From the NCBI GenBank assembly GCA_947625145.1, contig CANQNC010000013.1, positions 1-37,650 of the forward strand: 37,650 nt of DNA, in the 5' to 3' direction. A program made the position numbers and the translations under genes. The notes under the pieces were generated by a model that was not told the DNA's origin, searched no databases, and saw only the letters and a list, made by a program, of their open reading frames with translations. The stretch is from an uncultured Clostridia bacterium. Lineage in GTDB: Bacteria > Bacillota > Clostridia > Christensenellales > CAG-917. Every line of letters starts with the position of its first letter. Within the stretch, counting starts at the first letter, position 1. Below, one piece after another: positions 24,771-32,791 of this stretch.

Positions 24771-25600
24771 ATTCCACCTCTTATCCTGCAAAGATGCTCC
24801 TTTTCCTTTGCCGCGTACATGCGACTGCGCGATATCGCCTCGTCAAAATCCACGGCGTGGCCGTCAAACTCGGGGCCTTCTATGCACGCGTACGCCGTTT
24901 TGCCGTTGACTGTGAGTCTGCAACATCCGCACATGCCCGTGCCGTCCACCATAAGGGAATTCATGCTGACAACGCACGGGATATTCAGCTTTTCGGTGAG
25001 TTTGGAGACCGCTTTCATCATTCCGAGCGGCCCCACCGCAAACACGCAGTCATAGCGTTTGCCCTCGTTCAAAAGCTCGAGCAACATATCCGAGACAAAC
25101 CCCTTTTTGCCGCAGGAGCCGTCGTCCGTCGTTATATACAAATTTGCGGCGTATTTGCCGAGTTCATCCGCGTACATCAGGAGACTATTGTTCCTCGCCC
25201 CCAAAATGACGTCCGCTTTCTTTCCGTCCCGCATAAGCTGTTTTGCCTGCGGGAAGATCACCGCGCTGCCGATCCCGCCGCCGACAAGGCATATCCTCTC
25301 GAATTGTCCGAGGTCCGTGGGATTGCCAAGAGGCCCCGCGAAATCGCAAAGAGCGTCCCCCTCTTCAAGTTGGGAGAGCCTGAGCGTGGTGAAGCCCACC
25401 TCCTGCACGAGTATGGTCACAGTGCCGTCATTGCGCGAATAGTCGCACACCGTGAAGGGGACGCGCTCGCCGTCCTCGTCCGTCCTCAAAATGACAAATT
25501 GTCCCGCAAGCGCATGCTTTGCCACCAAAGGCGCGTAGACGACATATTCGCACACGTTTTCCGCTAATCTTCTCTTTTTCAGAATTTCAAACTGTTTCAT
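24764..25600 (-). CDS. NfnA / ferredoxin-NADP reductase subunit alpha-like
   Basis: Small subunit partner of the preceding NfnB-like protein, with FAD and a [2Fe-2S] cluster. It has the ferredoxin-reductase fold with LVGGGIGSAVIFP (105-117) for nucleotide binding. A C-terminal cluster site lies at VDGTGMCGCCR (218-228) and Cys239, followed by ACIEGPEFDGHAVDF, which is characteristic of NfnA/SudB. The length is 278 residues. The ATG at 25600 follows GGGGAAGG and overlaps the end of nth by 14 nt. With NfnB it would couple NADH, NADPH and ferredoxin pools, a typical anaerobe function. Confidence 0.88.
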   Translation of the reverse strand: MKQFEILKKRRLAENVCEYVVYAPLVAKHALAGQFVILRTDEDGERVPFTVCDYSRNDGTVTILVQEVGFTTLRLSQLEEGDALCDFAGPLGNPTDLGQFERICLVGGGIGSAVIFPQAKQLMRDGKKADVILGARNNSLLMYADELGKYAANLYITTDDGSCGKKGFVSDMLLELLNEGKRYDCVFAVGPLGMMKAVSKLTEKLNIPCVVSMNSLMVDGTGMCGCCRLTVNGKTAYACIEGPEFDGHAVDFDEAISRSRMYAAKEKEHLCRIRGGIC

Positions 25601-26234
25601 GTTCGTCCTTCCCCGCATGAGCGGAATAATACGCGCAATACTTTGTCAGATTGCACTGCGCGCAGTCGGGTTGCCGCGAATGGCATACGTATCTGCCTTG
25701 AAAGATCAACAGATGATGGAGCCTGCTCCACATATCCTCGTCAAACGCCTCCATAAGCCCCTGCTCGGTGAGCTCGGGAGTTGCGGCGTTCACAAGCCCC
25801 AATCGGTTTGCCACCCTAAACACATGCGTGTCCACGGCGATGGCGTTTCCGCCGAACGCGACCGCGTACACGACGTTTGCCGTCTTTCTGCCCACGCCTC
25901 TTAGCCGCATAAGCCCTTCCCTTGTGGAGGGCATTTCGCCAAGTTCGAGTATGCTTGCGCTGAGTTCCTTTATAGCCTTTGCCTTGTTGCGATAAAAGCC
26001 GCAGGAATATATCCTCTTTTCAAGCTCGTCAAGCGGCATGGCGACAAACGCTTCGGGAGTGTCGGCGACCTTGAACAGCTCCTCCGTCACCGCGTTGACC
26101 CGCTTGTCCGTGCACTGGGCGGACAGGACAACCGCCACGAGCAACTCGAAAGGAGTGTCGTAGTTCAACTCGCAATGCGCGTCGCCGTGCTTTTGGGCAA
26201 GCAGATCGAAAATTTCCCTGTTTCTTGAAAGCAT
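25587..26234 (-). CDS. nth: Endonuclease III
   Basis: DNA glycosylase/AP lyase that removes oxidised pyrimidines. The helix-hairpin-helix is LRGVGRKTANVV with catalytic Lys117, and Asp135 lies in VDTHVFRV. The [4Fe-4S] ligands are Cys184, 191, 194 and 200 (C-X6-C-X2-C-X5-C). At 215 residues it aligns without gaps to the E. coli spacing. No Shine-Dalgarno precedes the ATG; a promoter -10 lies 6 nt before it. It heads the nth-nfnA-nfnB-obg string, in which the first three overlap. Confidence 0.96.
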   Translation of the reverse strand: MLSRNREIFDLLAQKHGDAHCELNYDTPFELLVAVVLSAQCTDKRVNAVTEELFKVADTPEAFVAMPLDELEKRIYSCGFYRNKAKAIKELSASILELGEMPSTREGLMRLRGVGRKTANVVYAVAFGGNAIAVDTHVFRVANRLGLVNAATPELTEQGLMEAFDEDMWSRLHHLLIFQGRYVCHSRQPDCAQCNLTKYCAYYSAHAGKDEHETV

Positions 26235-26240
26235 AGTGTA

Positions 26241-26269
26241 ATTATGTCACACTAATATTTTTTTGGCAA
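26241..26269 (-). promoter_or_regulatory. Promoter abutting the nth start codon
   Basis: On the minus strand TTGCCA (26269-26264), 17 nt, CATAAT (26246-26241), then exactly 6 nt (26240-26235) to the ATG at 26234. The start site would coincide with the ATG. There is no ribosome site. It would drive nth-nfnA-nfnB-obg. Confidence 0.55.
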
Positions 26270-26315
26270 GAATTTTGCGAGGTCAAGTCAACTTTTATGC
26301 GCGCGCGAGGATATG

Positions 26316-26564
26316 TCAAAGCCGTATCGCCGCGCCGTTTTGCGAGAAATAGAATATGCCGACCGCGCTGACAAATCTCCCTCTTGCAAGCACAGCCTTT
26401 GCCTGCGACATATCCTTTGCAAACAGCTTTACGGACAATCCGCAGCCCACTCCCGCCGAGGACGGCGTGTTTATGACCTTGCAGCTTATGTTGTAGCTCA
26501 ACAGCGATTCGTAGAAGCGGATGGCTTCCGAGCGCGAGCGGAACGGAATAAAAAATTCTCTCAT
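26316..26564 (-). CDS. DUF3343 small protein, putative Se/S carrier-like
   Basis: An 82-residue protein that fits the DUF3343 family, described as putative selenium/sulfur carriers. It begins with FFIPFRSRSEAIRFYESLL and has the single-cysteine loop SSAGVGCGLSVKLF with Cys41, where family members carry a conserved Cys-Gly. The ATG at 26564 follows TTGGAGGAGACA; an in-frame TTG upstream is part of that site. It diverges from a cysteine desulfurase-like gene, a pairing that suggests transfer of persulfide or selenium to an acceptor. The function of the family is not proven, and selD is not in this window. Confidence 0.75.
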   Translation of the reverse strand: MREFFIPFRSRSEAIRFYESLLSYNISCKVINTPSSAGVGCGLSVKLFAKDMSQAKAVLARGRFVSAVGIFYFSQNGAAIRL

Positions 26565-26673
26565 TGTCTCCTCCAATTATATGTAAACCGCCCTCACTTC
26601 AATATACTCCAAGCGCACATTTTTCGTGCTTTTTCGCATAAAGTGCAATAGGCAAAAGCAACAAGAGGTCGAT

Positions 26674-27792
26674 ATGAACATATATCTCGACAACGCGGCG
26701 ACGTCAAGGTTCAAGCCTCAAACCGTCTTGGAGGCGCTGATAAGTGACATTCGCCGCTCGTCAAACAGCGGACGAAGCGCACACTCGGACGCGCTGGCGG
26801 CGGGAATGAAGATAGAGGCGTGCAGAAATCTATTGTCCGCGGCGTTCGGAGCGGCGGGCTTTGACGTCATATTCACGAAAAACTGCACCGAGGCGCTCAA
26901 CCTCGCAATTTTCGGCTGTATAAAAGGCGGGGAGAGAGTGGTGACCACTCAAAACGAGCACAACTCGGTGTTGCGGCCTCTTTGCGAGCTTGCAAGAAGA
27001 AAGCTGATATTCCTCGATATCGTCCCCCGCTCCCTCGGCGACGAGGGGCTTGCGGAAGCCGTATCCGCGTCGGACGTCGCGGTCATCGGCGGAATGAGCA
27101 ACGTCACGGGCGCGGTCGCGGACCTGAGCGTCGCGCTGAGCAAGAAGGGCAAAGCGATCGTCATTGTGGACGGAGCGCAAAGCGTGCCTCTTGAGGATGT
27201 CGACATGCGGGAGCTTGGCATAGACATGCTCGCATGCCCCGGGCACAAGGGATTGCACGGCGTGCAGGGCACGGGATTTTTGATACGCGATCCAAACGTC
27301 CCCCTCAAGCCCCTGCTGTACGGGGGAACGGGAACGCGCTCGGACGAGGAATTTCAGCCCGAGGAAGCGCCCGAGGCATACGAAGCGGGCACCCTGTTTT
27401 CGGGCGGAATTGCCGCGCTGTATGCGGGCGCGAAGTGGTCGTTCGAGCATGTGGAGAGCACGCGCAAATCTTTTGCCGAATTGACGGAAACCATGGTTTA
27501 CAACCTCAAAACCATGGGTTGTACCCTCTATTGTGAAAATTTGAAAGGCGGGATAATCTCCTTCAACGTCGGGGATACGGACAGCGCGACGATCGCAAAC
27601 GCTCTCAACGACGTGGGGGTAGCCGTGCGAAGCGGCTTGCATTGCGCGCCCCTCGTCCACAGGCGATTGGGAACACTTTCGCAAGGAGCGGTCCGCGCGA
27701 GTTTGGGAGTCGAGACCACGCCTCAGGACGTACTCGCCTTTTCGAGGGCGATGGAAAGGATAGTCGGCAGATATCGCCATAAGGCAAATTGA
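26674..27792 (+). CDS. Class V aminotransferase, cysteine desulfurase family
   Basis: PLP enzyme predicted to release sulfur from cysteine as a persulfide, or selenium from selenocysteine. His96 lies in NEHNS, Asp166 and Gln169 in VDGAQS, the PLP lysine is Lys192 in CPGHKGLHG, and the catalytic cysteine is Cys324 in RSGLHCAPLVH. The GLHCAPL form and the length of 372 residues fit the subgroup found beside selenium-related genes (TIGR01977-like), not the iron-sulfur enzymes IscS or SufS. The ATG at 26674 follows AGAGG. It diverges from DUF3343 across a 109-bp gap with no clear promoter visible. Confidence 0.87.
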   Translation: MNIYLDNAATSRFKPQTVLEALISDIRRSSNSGRSAHSDALAAGMKIEACRNLLSAAFGAAGFDVIFTKNCTEALNLAIFGCIKGGERVVTTQNEHNSVLRPLCELARRKLIFLDIVPRSLGDEGLAEAVSASDVAVIGGMSNVTGAVADLSVALSKKGKAIVIVDGAQSVPLEDVDMRELGIDMLACPGHKGLHGVQGTGFLIRDPNVPLKPLLYGGTGTRSDEEFQPEEAPEAYEAGTLFSGGIAALYAGAKWSFEHVESTRKSFAELTETMVYNLKTMGCTLYCENLKGGIISFNVGDTDSATIANALNDVGVAVRSGLHCAPLVHRRLGTLSQGAVRASLGVETTPQDVLAFSRAMERIVGRYRHKAN

Positions 27793-27812
27793 AACGTGTG
27801 ATTTTTGTATGC

Positions 27813-27840
27813 AAAAAGGATCGCTTGCCGATCCTCTTTT
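27813..27840. terminator. Bidirectional terminator between convergent genes
   Basis: AGGATCG (27817-27823) pairs with CGATCCT (27829-27835) around a 5-nt loop, with an A run before it and a T run after it. It serves both the cysteine desulfurase gene and the subtilase gene. Confidence 0.85.
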
Positions 27841-27873
27841 CTTTCCGGTTGCTTGAATATGCGCCGTTTGCGC

Positions 27874-28989
27874 TCAGCCTCTGCCTTGCAACTTCAATAT
27901 GCTGACGCCGTTTTTTGTTTCCGCAGAGCTGAGCAACGCCTGTTTTGCCTGTTTGGGCGTGATGTTGCGGAATTTTTGACAGAGCAGGCAGCACGCGCCC
28001 GCCACGTACGGCGCAGACGCAGACGTGCCCGTCATGTTGCTGTATGTCCCGCCCGCGGCGATACCCTTGACGTTTACGCCGCTTGCGTAGATGTCCGGGC
28101 GTTGCACCCCCTGATACGCGCCGCGCGAGGAAAAGGACGCGACGTTGCCCTCTCCGTCCACCGCGCCCACAGCGATGACCTCGCCGCTGACCGCGGGGGA
28201 TTTGACGGAATCCTTGCCGCTGTTGCCTGCCGCCGCGACTACGATTATGCCGCTTCGCGCGAGCATCTCCGCCCCCATCTTCAAAGGGTCGGCGTATCCC
28301 AGCGGCTCCGCGCCGAAGCTCATGCAGACCACCCTTATCCCGTACTGCCTGAAATTGTCGAACAGCCATTGCATGCCGTCCAAAATCTTGAACGTTCCGC
28401 TCTCTCCGCTCCCCGAAATGACCTTGACTCCAACGATATTCGCCGCGGGCGCCACCCCGCAAACGTTGCCGCCCGACAACACGCCGTCTCCGCACGCCAC
28501 TCCCGCGACGAACGTACCGTGGCCGTTGTCGTCATAGGGCTGAGTTTCCCCGCCGATCATGTCCACAAAGTGCACTATCCTCTGTTTGGGAAGGCAAAGA
28601 TCGCTGTGCGGGGATATGCCCGTGTCCATAACGCAGATCGTCACTCCCCGTCCGTCAAGCCCGTCGGGAACGACAAGCGCGGAGGAAACAGAGGGACTTT
28701 CCGCTTCGGACAGCGCAAAAACCCTGCCCTGCGCCGACACGTACTCCACCTCTTGCATGCGTTCAAGCAATATGGCGTCCTTCAGCTCGCAACGTATCCC
28801 AACCGACCTTATGAAAGGATAGACATGTCTGACGTCGAAGCGCCTTTCAAGCATGCCGAGTTGCAAAGGATTGCGCACCCTGACAAGCGCGAGCGCGGAC
28901 TCCCGATCGCACAGCGCGTTGACCAAGCCGCCGTCGAATTTTGGCTCCGCGCGCATCATATCTATTATGCTCTTGTCCAGCTTGTCCAT
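27874..28989 (-). CDS. Subtilisin-like (S8) serine protease without signal peptide
   Basis: The catalytic triad is Asp122 in VMDTG, His157 in NGHGTFVAG and Ser323 in GTSASAP; the oxyanion Asn256 is in AAGNSG. Residues 1-100 form an N-terminal region that may be a propeptide. No signal peptide or membrane helix is present, so the enzyme is probably cytosolic or released by an unusual route, like AprX-type intracellular subtilases. The length is 371 residues. The ATG follows AAAGGAT and lies 2 nt after the stop of the small gene upstream, so the two are coupled. The substrate is unknown. Confidence 0.92.
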   Translation of the reverse strand: MDKLDKSIIDMMRAEPKFDGGLVNALCDRESALALVRVRNPLQLGMLERRFDVRHVYPFIRSVGIRCELKDAILLERMQEVEYVSAQGRVFALSEAESPSVSSALVVPDGLDGRGVTICVMDTGISPHSDLCLPKQRIVHFVDMIGGETQPYDDNGHGTFVAGVACGDGVLSGGNVCGVAPAANIVGVKVISGSGESGTFKILDGMQWLFDNFRQYGIRVVCMSFGAEPLGYADPLKMGAEMLARSGIIVVAAAGNSGKDSVKSPAVSGEVIAVGAVDGEGNVASFSSRGAYQGVQRPDIYASGVNVKGIAAGGTYSNMTGTSASAPYVAGACCLLCQKFRNITPKQAKQALLSSAETKNGVSILKLQGRG

Positions 28990-28991
28990 AT

Positions 28992-29330
28992 CTATCCTTT
29001 GAGCATGTTGATGATGGAGCTCATGCGCTGTCTTTGTTGCTCGCTCAAAAACGGATACGCGGTCGCGTACAGCCTGTCCAAAGAGACGGGATCGAAACTC
29101 CCCTCCCTCTTCATTCTGTTGACCGCGCTCAAGAGGTCGCTCATCAATTCGTCCTCGCTCTTGCCCCTGAATCTGTCGAAATCAGAGGCGTTTGCTCCGA
29201 AGTCTCCGCCTTGCGCGCCCGAGCCACGCCCCATGCCGTCATCCGAGCGCGAACGGCTTCCGCGCGAATGGAAGGACGCGCTCCTCGGGTCGTAGCTTCC
29301 GTCATAACCGTCGTTTTGTCTGAAATTCAT
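28992..29330 (-). CDS. Unrecognised small protein upstream of the subtilase
   Basis: Function unknown. The first 55 residues are Gly/Ser/Asp/Arg-rich and probably disordered. The last 50 are predicted helical, ending in EQQRQRMSSIINMLKG. The length is 112 residues from the ATG at 29330, which has a good GGAGGAGCT site. Tight linkage (2 nt) to the protease suggests it is a partner, regulator or substrate. It diverges from another small unknown gene across a symmetrical promoter region, and both proteins contain a Met/Leu-rich helix. Confidence 0.75.
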   Translation of the reverse strand: MNFRQNDGYDGSYDPRSASFHSRGSRSRSDDGMGRGSGAQGGDFGANASDFDRFRGKSEDELMSDLLSAVNRMKREGSFDPVSLDRLYATAYPFLSEQQRQRMSSIINMLKG

Positions 29331-29339
29331 AGCTCCTCC

Positions 29340-29379
29340 GTCACATTCAATATATGTCGGCATATTATATACATGTGAC
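29340..29379. promoter_or_regulatory. Symmetrical inverted repeat in a divergent promoter region
   Basis: GTCACAT (29340-29346) and ATGTGAC (29373-29379) are perfect complements around a 26-nt AT-rich centre, which itself contains ATATG-tcgg-CATAT. The 60-bp gap between the divergent small genes holds only this. CATATTAT on the plus strand and CATATATT on the minus strand resemble the -10 elements of sporulation sigma factors, but the -35 regions are not convincing. Confidence 0.5.
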
Positions 29380-29390
29380 AGGGAGAGGCT

Positions 29391-29801
29391 ATGAACGATC
29401 TGAACGCATTGACCACGCTTTTACAGCTATTCAGCCGCCCGAGCGGCAGGGAACCCGCGCAAGAGCCAAAGCGCGCGGAAAACGTCTCAGTCTTTGCTAG
29501 GGAAAACGGACTGGGCGAGATCGTGGATCCCGCGCCAAAAAAAACCGAACAGTCAAACCCTATGCTGTCCCTGCTCGAGCTGATGACAAAAGGCGGAGGA
29601 GACGGGATGTCCTCGGTGCTTCCAATGCTGATGAATTTGTTCAAAAAGCCGTCCGAGCAGGAGGCCGTGCGCCCCGCCGCCGCGCCCAAGCCGCAAAGGC
29701 CGCAAAACCTTGACATGTTTTCCCCGATATCCTTTGCGGGCTACACTCTCATCAGCGCGCTAAACAAGCTCTATTCTAGCGCGCCGCATGCGGAAAGTTG
29801 A
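29391..29801 (+). CDS. Unrecognised small protein divergent from the subtilase unit
   Basis: Function unknown, 136 residues, no signal peptide. The N-terminal NDLNALTTLLQLFSRP and the middle DGMSSVLPMLMNLFKKP are amphipathic helices of similar style; the linkers are rich in Pro, Ala, Lys and Glu. The C-terminus contains FSPISFAGYTLISALNKLY, weakly hydrophobic. GGGAGAGG precedes the ATG. Sharing a dyad promoter with the subtilase unit suggests coordinated expression. Confidence 0.7.
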   Translation: MNDLNALTTLLQLFSRPSGREPAQEPKRAENVSVFARENGLGEIVDPAPKKTEQSNPMLSLLELMTKGGGDGMSSVLPMLMNLFKKPSEQEAVRPAAAPKPQRPQNLDMFSPISFAGYTLISALNKLYSSAPHAES

Positions 29802-29820
29802 TTTGACAGCGAAAATTCAA

Positions 29821-29859
29821 CAAAAAACAAGGGGTCGCGACGCTATTGCGATCCCTTGT
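29821..29859 (-). terminator. Terminator at the end of the hslV-to-acetyltransferase string
   Basis: A 12-bp stem (29859-29848 with 29838-29827, one G-U) with a 9-nt loop, followed on the minus strand by a run of T. It lies about 210 nt after the acetyltransferase stop; no other terminator is seen between. Confidence 0.8.
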
Positions 29860-29959
29860 CCGCTCTTCAAACAATAAATCTGCTCTTAAACAACAAATTG
29901 GTTTCGATTTTTTGTCCTGTCCGACGATTTTGCGCTTGTCCCGCTTCAAATGTCGTACT

Positions 29960-30010
29960 TCTATATCCTCTTTATTATTTTGTGCGCACGCCGCGACAAA
30001 CGCTTTGCGT
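29960..30010. repeat. Diverged partial copy of the acetyltransferase 3' end
   Basis: Plus-strand CTCTTTATTATTTTGTGCG and following GCACGCC-GCGACAA (29968-30001) resemble the true 3' end of the acetyltransferase gene at 30079-30120 (CTTCTTTATTATCTTTGCG, GCACGCCTGCGACGACAA), with small changes and a deletion. About 45 nt are similar in the same orientation, 105-110 bp apart. This looks like a short tandem duplication or gene remnant. The interval 29860-30069 holds no other feature that I can support. Confidence 0.4.
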
Positions 30011-30069
30011 TTGATATTCGGCTCGTCCAATAACTTCTGCGCCTGTATCGCTCGATAAACGCGGAGGTT

Positions 30070-30639
30070 TTAATCCTCTATCTTCTTTATTATCTTTGCG
30101 GGCACGCCTGCGACGACAACTCTCGGCGGAACGTCCTTTGTCACGACGGCGCCCGCCGCCACGACCGCGCCTTCGCCTATCGTCACGCCCGCAAGAATTG
30201 TCGCGTGAGCGCCTATCCAAACCTTGTCGCCTATCTTCACGGGTTTTGGGATCATGTTCCCCCGCTTTTCGGGGGCAAGATCATGGTTGAGAGTCGCGAT
30301 CACGACCTGTTGCCCTATCAAAACGTCGTCGCCTATCTCTATGCCGCCTTGATCCTGAAAACAACAGCCCGAATTGATGAAGACTCTCTTCCCAAGCCTT
30401 ATGTTTTTGCCACAATCCGTGTAGAACGGCGGGAACAAACCGAAACTCGGGTCCACTTCCCGTCCTATGAGTTTGGAAAAGAGCACGCGAAGCTGTTCGC
30501 TTGTATGATAGCCGTTGTTAAGCTCGGCGGCGATACGTCTTGCCTCGTCCGAAAGCGCGTGCATTTCGAGATGCGTTTCCGAGCCCGCGACGACGTACTC
30601 GCCCCTGTCCATTATTTCCAAAAATCGTTTGACGTCCAT
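30070..30639 (-). CDS. Sugar O-acetyltransferase (maltose/galactoside acetyltransferase family)
   Basis: Left-handed beta-helix enzyme that moves acetyl groups from acetyl-CoA to sugars. The N-terminal Mac domain (about 10-60) is followed by hexapeptide repeats ([21 protein letters not shown], shown here in part as [10 protein letters not shown] and ATLNHD, with catalytic His119) and the C-terminal [14 protein letters not shown]. The length of 189 residues is usual. It lies 21 nt after glyA; the ribosome site is weak. It is the last gene of a long minus-strand string. The acceptor sugar is not known. Confidence 0.9.
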   Translation of the reverse strand: MDVKRFLEIMDRGEYVVAGSETHLEMHALSDEARRIAAELNNGYHTSEQLRVLFSKLIGREVDPSFGLFPPFYTDCGKNIRLGKRVFINSGCCFQDQGGIEIGDDVLIGQQVVIATLNHDLAPEKRGNMIPKPVKIGDKVWIGAHATILAGVTIGEGAVVAAGAVVTKDVPPRVVVAGVPAKIIKKIED

Positions 30640-30660
30640 AGCCTATGTTATTCCGAAGTG

Positions 30661-31914
30661 TCACATCCAAACGTCGTTTTCGTAGATGGGATGCTTCATG
30701 CAAAGCTCTATCGCCCTCTCCCTGACGGACGGGATCGCGCTTTCGCCTTGCTGTATGACGTCCGCGACGCAATCGGCGATGCTCTTCATCTCCTTTTCGT
30801 CCATGCCCCTTGACGTGACCGCGGGAGTGCCAATCCTCACGCCGCTTGTGACGGAGGGCTTTTCTGGGTCCATGGGAATGGCGTTTTTGTTGAGCGTGAT
30901 ATGCGCCTCGTCCAGCCACACTTCAAGCTGTTTGCCCGTGACGCCCGTCCCAAGCAGGTTGACGAGCATCAGATGATTGTCCGTCCCTCCGCTTATGAGG
31001 TTTATCCCTCTTTTCATAAGTCCGTCCGCAAGCGCGGCGGCGTTTGAGACGATTTGGCGTTGATATTGTTTGAAATCCTCGGTCTGCGCTTCCTTGAAGG
31101 CGATCGCTTTTGCGGCGATGATGTGCATGAGCGGTCCGCCCTGCGTGCCGGGGAATATGGTTTTGTCTATCTTTTTTGCGATGTCCGCGTCATTTGTCAG
31201 GATCAATCCTCCGCGCGGGCCTCTCAAGGTCTTGTGCGTCGTAGAAGTCACGATATGCGCGTACGGCATGGGGTTTGGATGAAGTCCCGCCGCGACAAGC
31301 CCCGCGATGTGCGCCATGTCGACCATGAGATACGCGCCGACGCTGTCCGCGATCTTGCGGAATTTGGCAAAGTCGATGATCCTAGGATACGCGCTTGCGC
31401 CCGCCACGATCAGCTTCGGGCGGCACTCCTCGGCGATCGCCGCGACCTCGTTGTAGTCTATGTATCCGTCCTCGTTCACGCCGTAGCCGAAGGACTTGAA
31501 CGCCTTTCCGCTTACGCTGACCTTGGCGCCGTGCGTGAGATGGCCTCCCGCGCTTAGGGACATGCCCAAGATCGTATCGCCTGTCGAAAGCAGGCTGAAA
31601 TACGCCGCCAAATTTGCGTTGGAGCCGCTGTGCGGCTGTACGTTCGCATAGCTCGCGCCGAACAGCTCTTTCGCGCGCTCTATGGCAAGTTCCTCCGCCT
31701 TGTCCACATACATGCAACCGCCGTAATAGCGATTGTGCGGATAGCCCTCGGCGTACTTGTTGGTGTAATGACTGCCCGCCGCCGCCATGACCGCGGGAGA
31801 TACGATATTCTCGCTTGCAATAAGTTCGAGGTTGAGCTGTTGTCTTTTCAGTTCCTGCACCATGGATTCGTACAGCTCGGGGTCTGCGCGTTGAATCGTT
31901 TTAAGATCTATCAT
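30661..31914 (-). CDS. glyA: Serine hydroxymethyltransferase
   Basis: PLP enzyme that interconverts serine and glycine and loads one-carbon units on tetrahydrofolate. [13 protein letters not shown] (28-40), [13 protein letters not shown] (54-66) and the PLP lysine Lys228 in [13 protein letters not shown] are diagnostic. At 417 residues it is full length. AAGGAGAG lies just before the ATG. It follows trxA by 52 nt in the same direction. No glycine riboswitch or other leader is visible in that gap. Confidence 0.97.
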   Translation of the reverse strand: MIDLKTIQRADPELYESMVQELKRQQLNLELIASENIVSPAVMAAAGSHYTNKYAEGYPHNRYYGGCMYVDKAEELAIERAKELFGASYANVQPHSGSNANLAAYFSLLSTGDTILGMSLSAGGHLTHGAKVSVSGKAFKSFGYGVNEDGYIDYNEVAAIAEECRPKLIVAGASAYPRIIDFAKFRKIADSVGAYLMVDMAHIAGLVAAGLHPNPMPYAHIVTSTTHKTLRGPRGGLILTNDADIAKKIDKTIFPGTQGGPLMHIIAAKAIAFKEAQTEDFKQYQRQIVSNAAALADGLMKRGINLISGGTDNHLMLVNLLGTGVTGKQLEVWLDEAHITLNKNAIPMDPEKPSVTSGVRIGTPAVTSRGMDEKEMKSIADCVADVIQQGESAIPSVRERAIELCMKHPIYENDVWM

Positions 31915-31966
31915 ACTTCTCTCCTTCGCAAAGCGAATTGTTTTTGCAAATAATGTTATGCCTATC

Positions 31967-32281
31967 TCATGCCAAAAGCGTATCCAAGATCGCGGCGTAC
32001 TCTCTTTTCATATGATAGCCGACCACCTTTTGTTTCAGCTCTCCGTCCTTGAAAAACAGGACAGTGGGAATGGACATTATGCCGAAGCGGGAGGCAAGTT
32101 CGGGACACTCGTCCACGTCAACTTTGCAAACAGTCGCCCTGCCGTCGTACTCCTCGGACAGTTCCTCGACAGAGGGCGCGAGCATCTTGCAAGGCCCGCA
32201 CCAACAAGCCCAAAAGTCCACGAGCACAACGCCGCTTCCTACGGCGGAGTCGAAATTGTCATAGTTTAATATCTTTTCCAT
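31967..32281 (-). CDS. trxA: Thioredoxin
   Basis: Cytosolic disulfide reductase. The active site is WCGPC (27-31), and the cis-proline lies in SIPT (70-73). The length is 104 residues from the ATG at 32281, which follows TTGGAGG; a longer in-frame reading has no ribosome site. The residue before the active-site Trp is Cys26 (FWACWCGPC), where Glu or Pro is usual, giving a third cysteine beside the redox pair; Cys52 and Cys59 are also present. It lies between rseC and glyA. Confidence 0.95.
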   Translation of the reverse strand: MEKILNYDNFDSAVGSGVVLVDFWACWCGPCKMLAPSVEELSEEYDGRATVCKVDVDECPELASRFGIMSIPTVLFFKDGELKQKVVGYHMKREYAAILDTLLA

Positions 32282-32353
32282 ACGGACCTCCAAAACGATT
32301 TGATTTTTCAAAACAAGCGCTTAACCGCGCGATTTGCGCGGATAAACACGCTG

Positions 32354-32791
32354 TTATGCGATTTTGTCCCCTTCCTTTTCCTCTTCGTCCGAAAGCGCGA
32401 AGCCCGAAAGATAGGGTTGAAATTTCGGCCTTATCGCAAGCCTGTCCACAAGCGTTGCGGCGATCCCGCCCACGCCCGCGCCGCATGCTGCGATCAAAAG
32501 CCCCGTCAAAACCGACGCGTATATCGCGACCAAAAGCCCCGCAAGCGCAAAAGCCATTGGGATCATGTAGGCAAGCGCCGTAAAGAGAGTCGCCCGCTTT
32601 TCGGGTATGACCACCGTCACGATGTCGCCCACGTTTGCGCCTATGCCGTTGAGCGCCTTTATTTGGACGTTTCGACTGTCATAAAGCGCACTGCATCTGC
32701 CGCAACCGTCGCACCCCTCGCACCGAGGGAAGCGCACCGCAACATAGTCCCCTCTCACGGCGATCGCCTCTCCCCTCTTTTGGCAATTCAT
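32354..32791 (-). CDS. RseC/SoxR-reducing-type membrane protein
   Basis: Small membrane protein of the RseC/MucC family. A CEGCDGCGRC motif (24-33) near the N-terminus could bind an iron-sulfur cluster. Two adjacent membrane helices lie at about 68-90 and 92-113, and the tail is acidic. The length of 145 residues is normal. In other bacteria the family is tied to Rnf complexes and reduction of SoxR; in clostridia its role is not settled, and no Rnf genes are in the window. The ATG overlaps the hisS stop in ATGA fashion, and thioredoxin follows, a redox-themed pair. Confidence 0.85.
   Translation of the reverse strand: MNCQKRGEAIAVRGDYVAVRFPRCEGCDGCGRCSALYDSRNVQIKALNGIGANVGDIVTVVIPEKRATLFTALAYMIPMAFALAGLLVAIYASVLTGLLIAACGAGVGGIAATLVDRLAIRPKFQPYLSGFALSDEEEKEGDKIA

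Noticed and set aside
29776..30030. 84-codon minus-strand frame
   Set aside because: Begins at TTG without a ribosome site, crosses the terminator at 29821-29859 and overlaps the end of the plus-strand gene.
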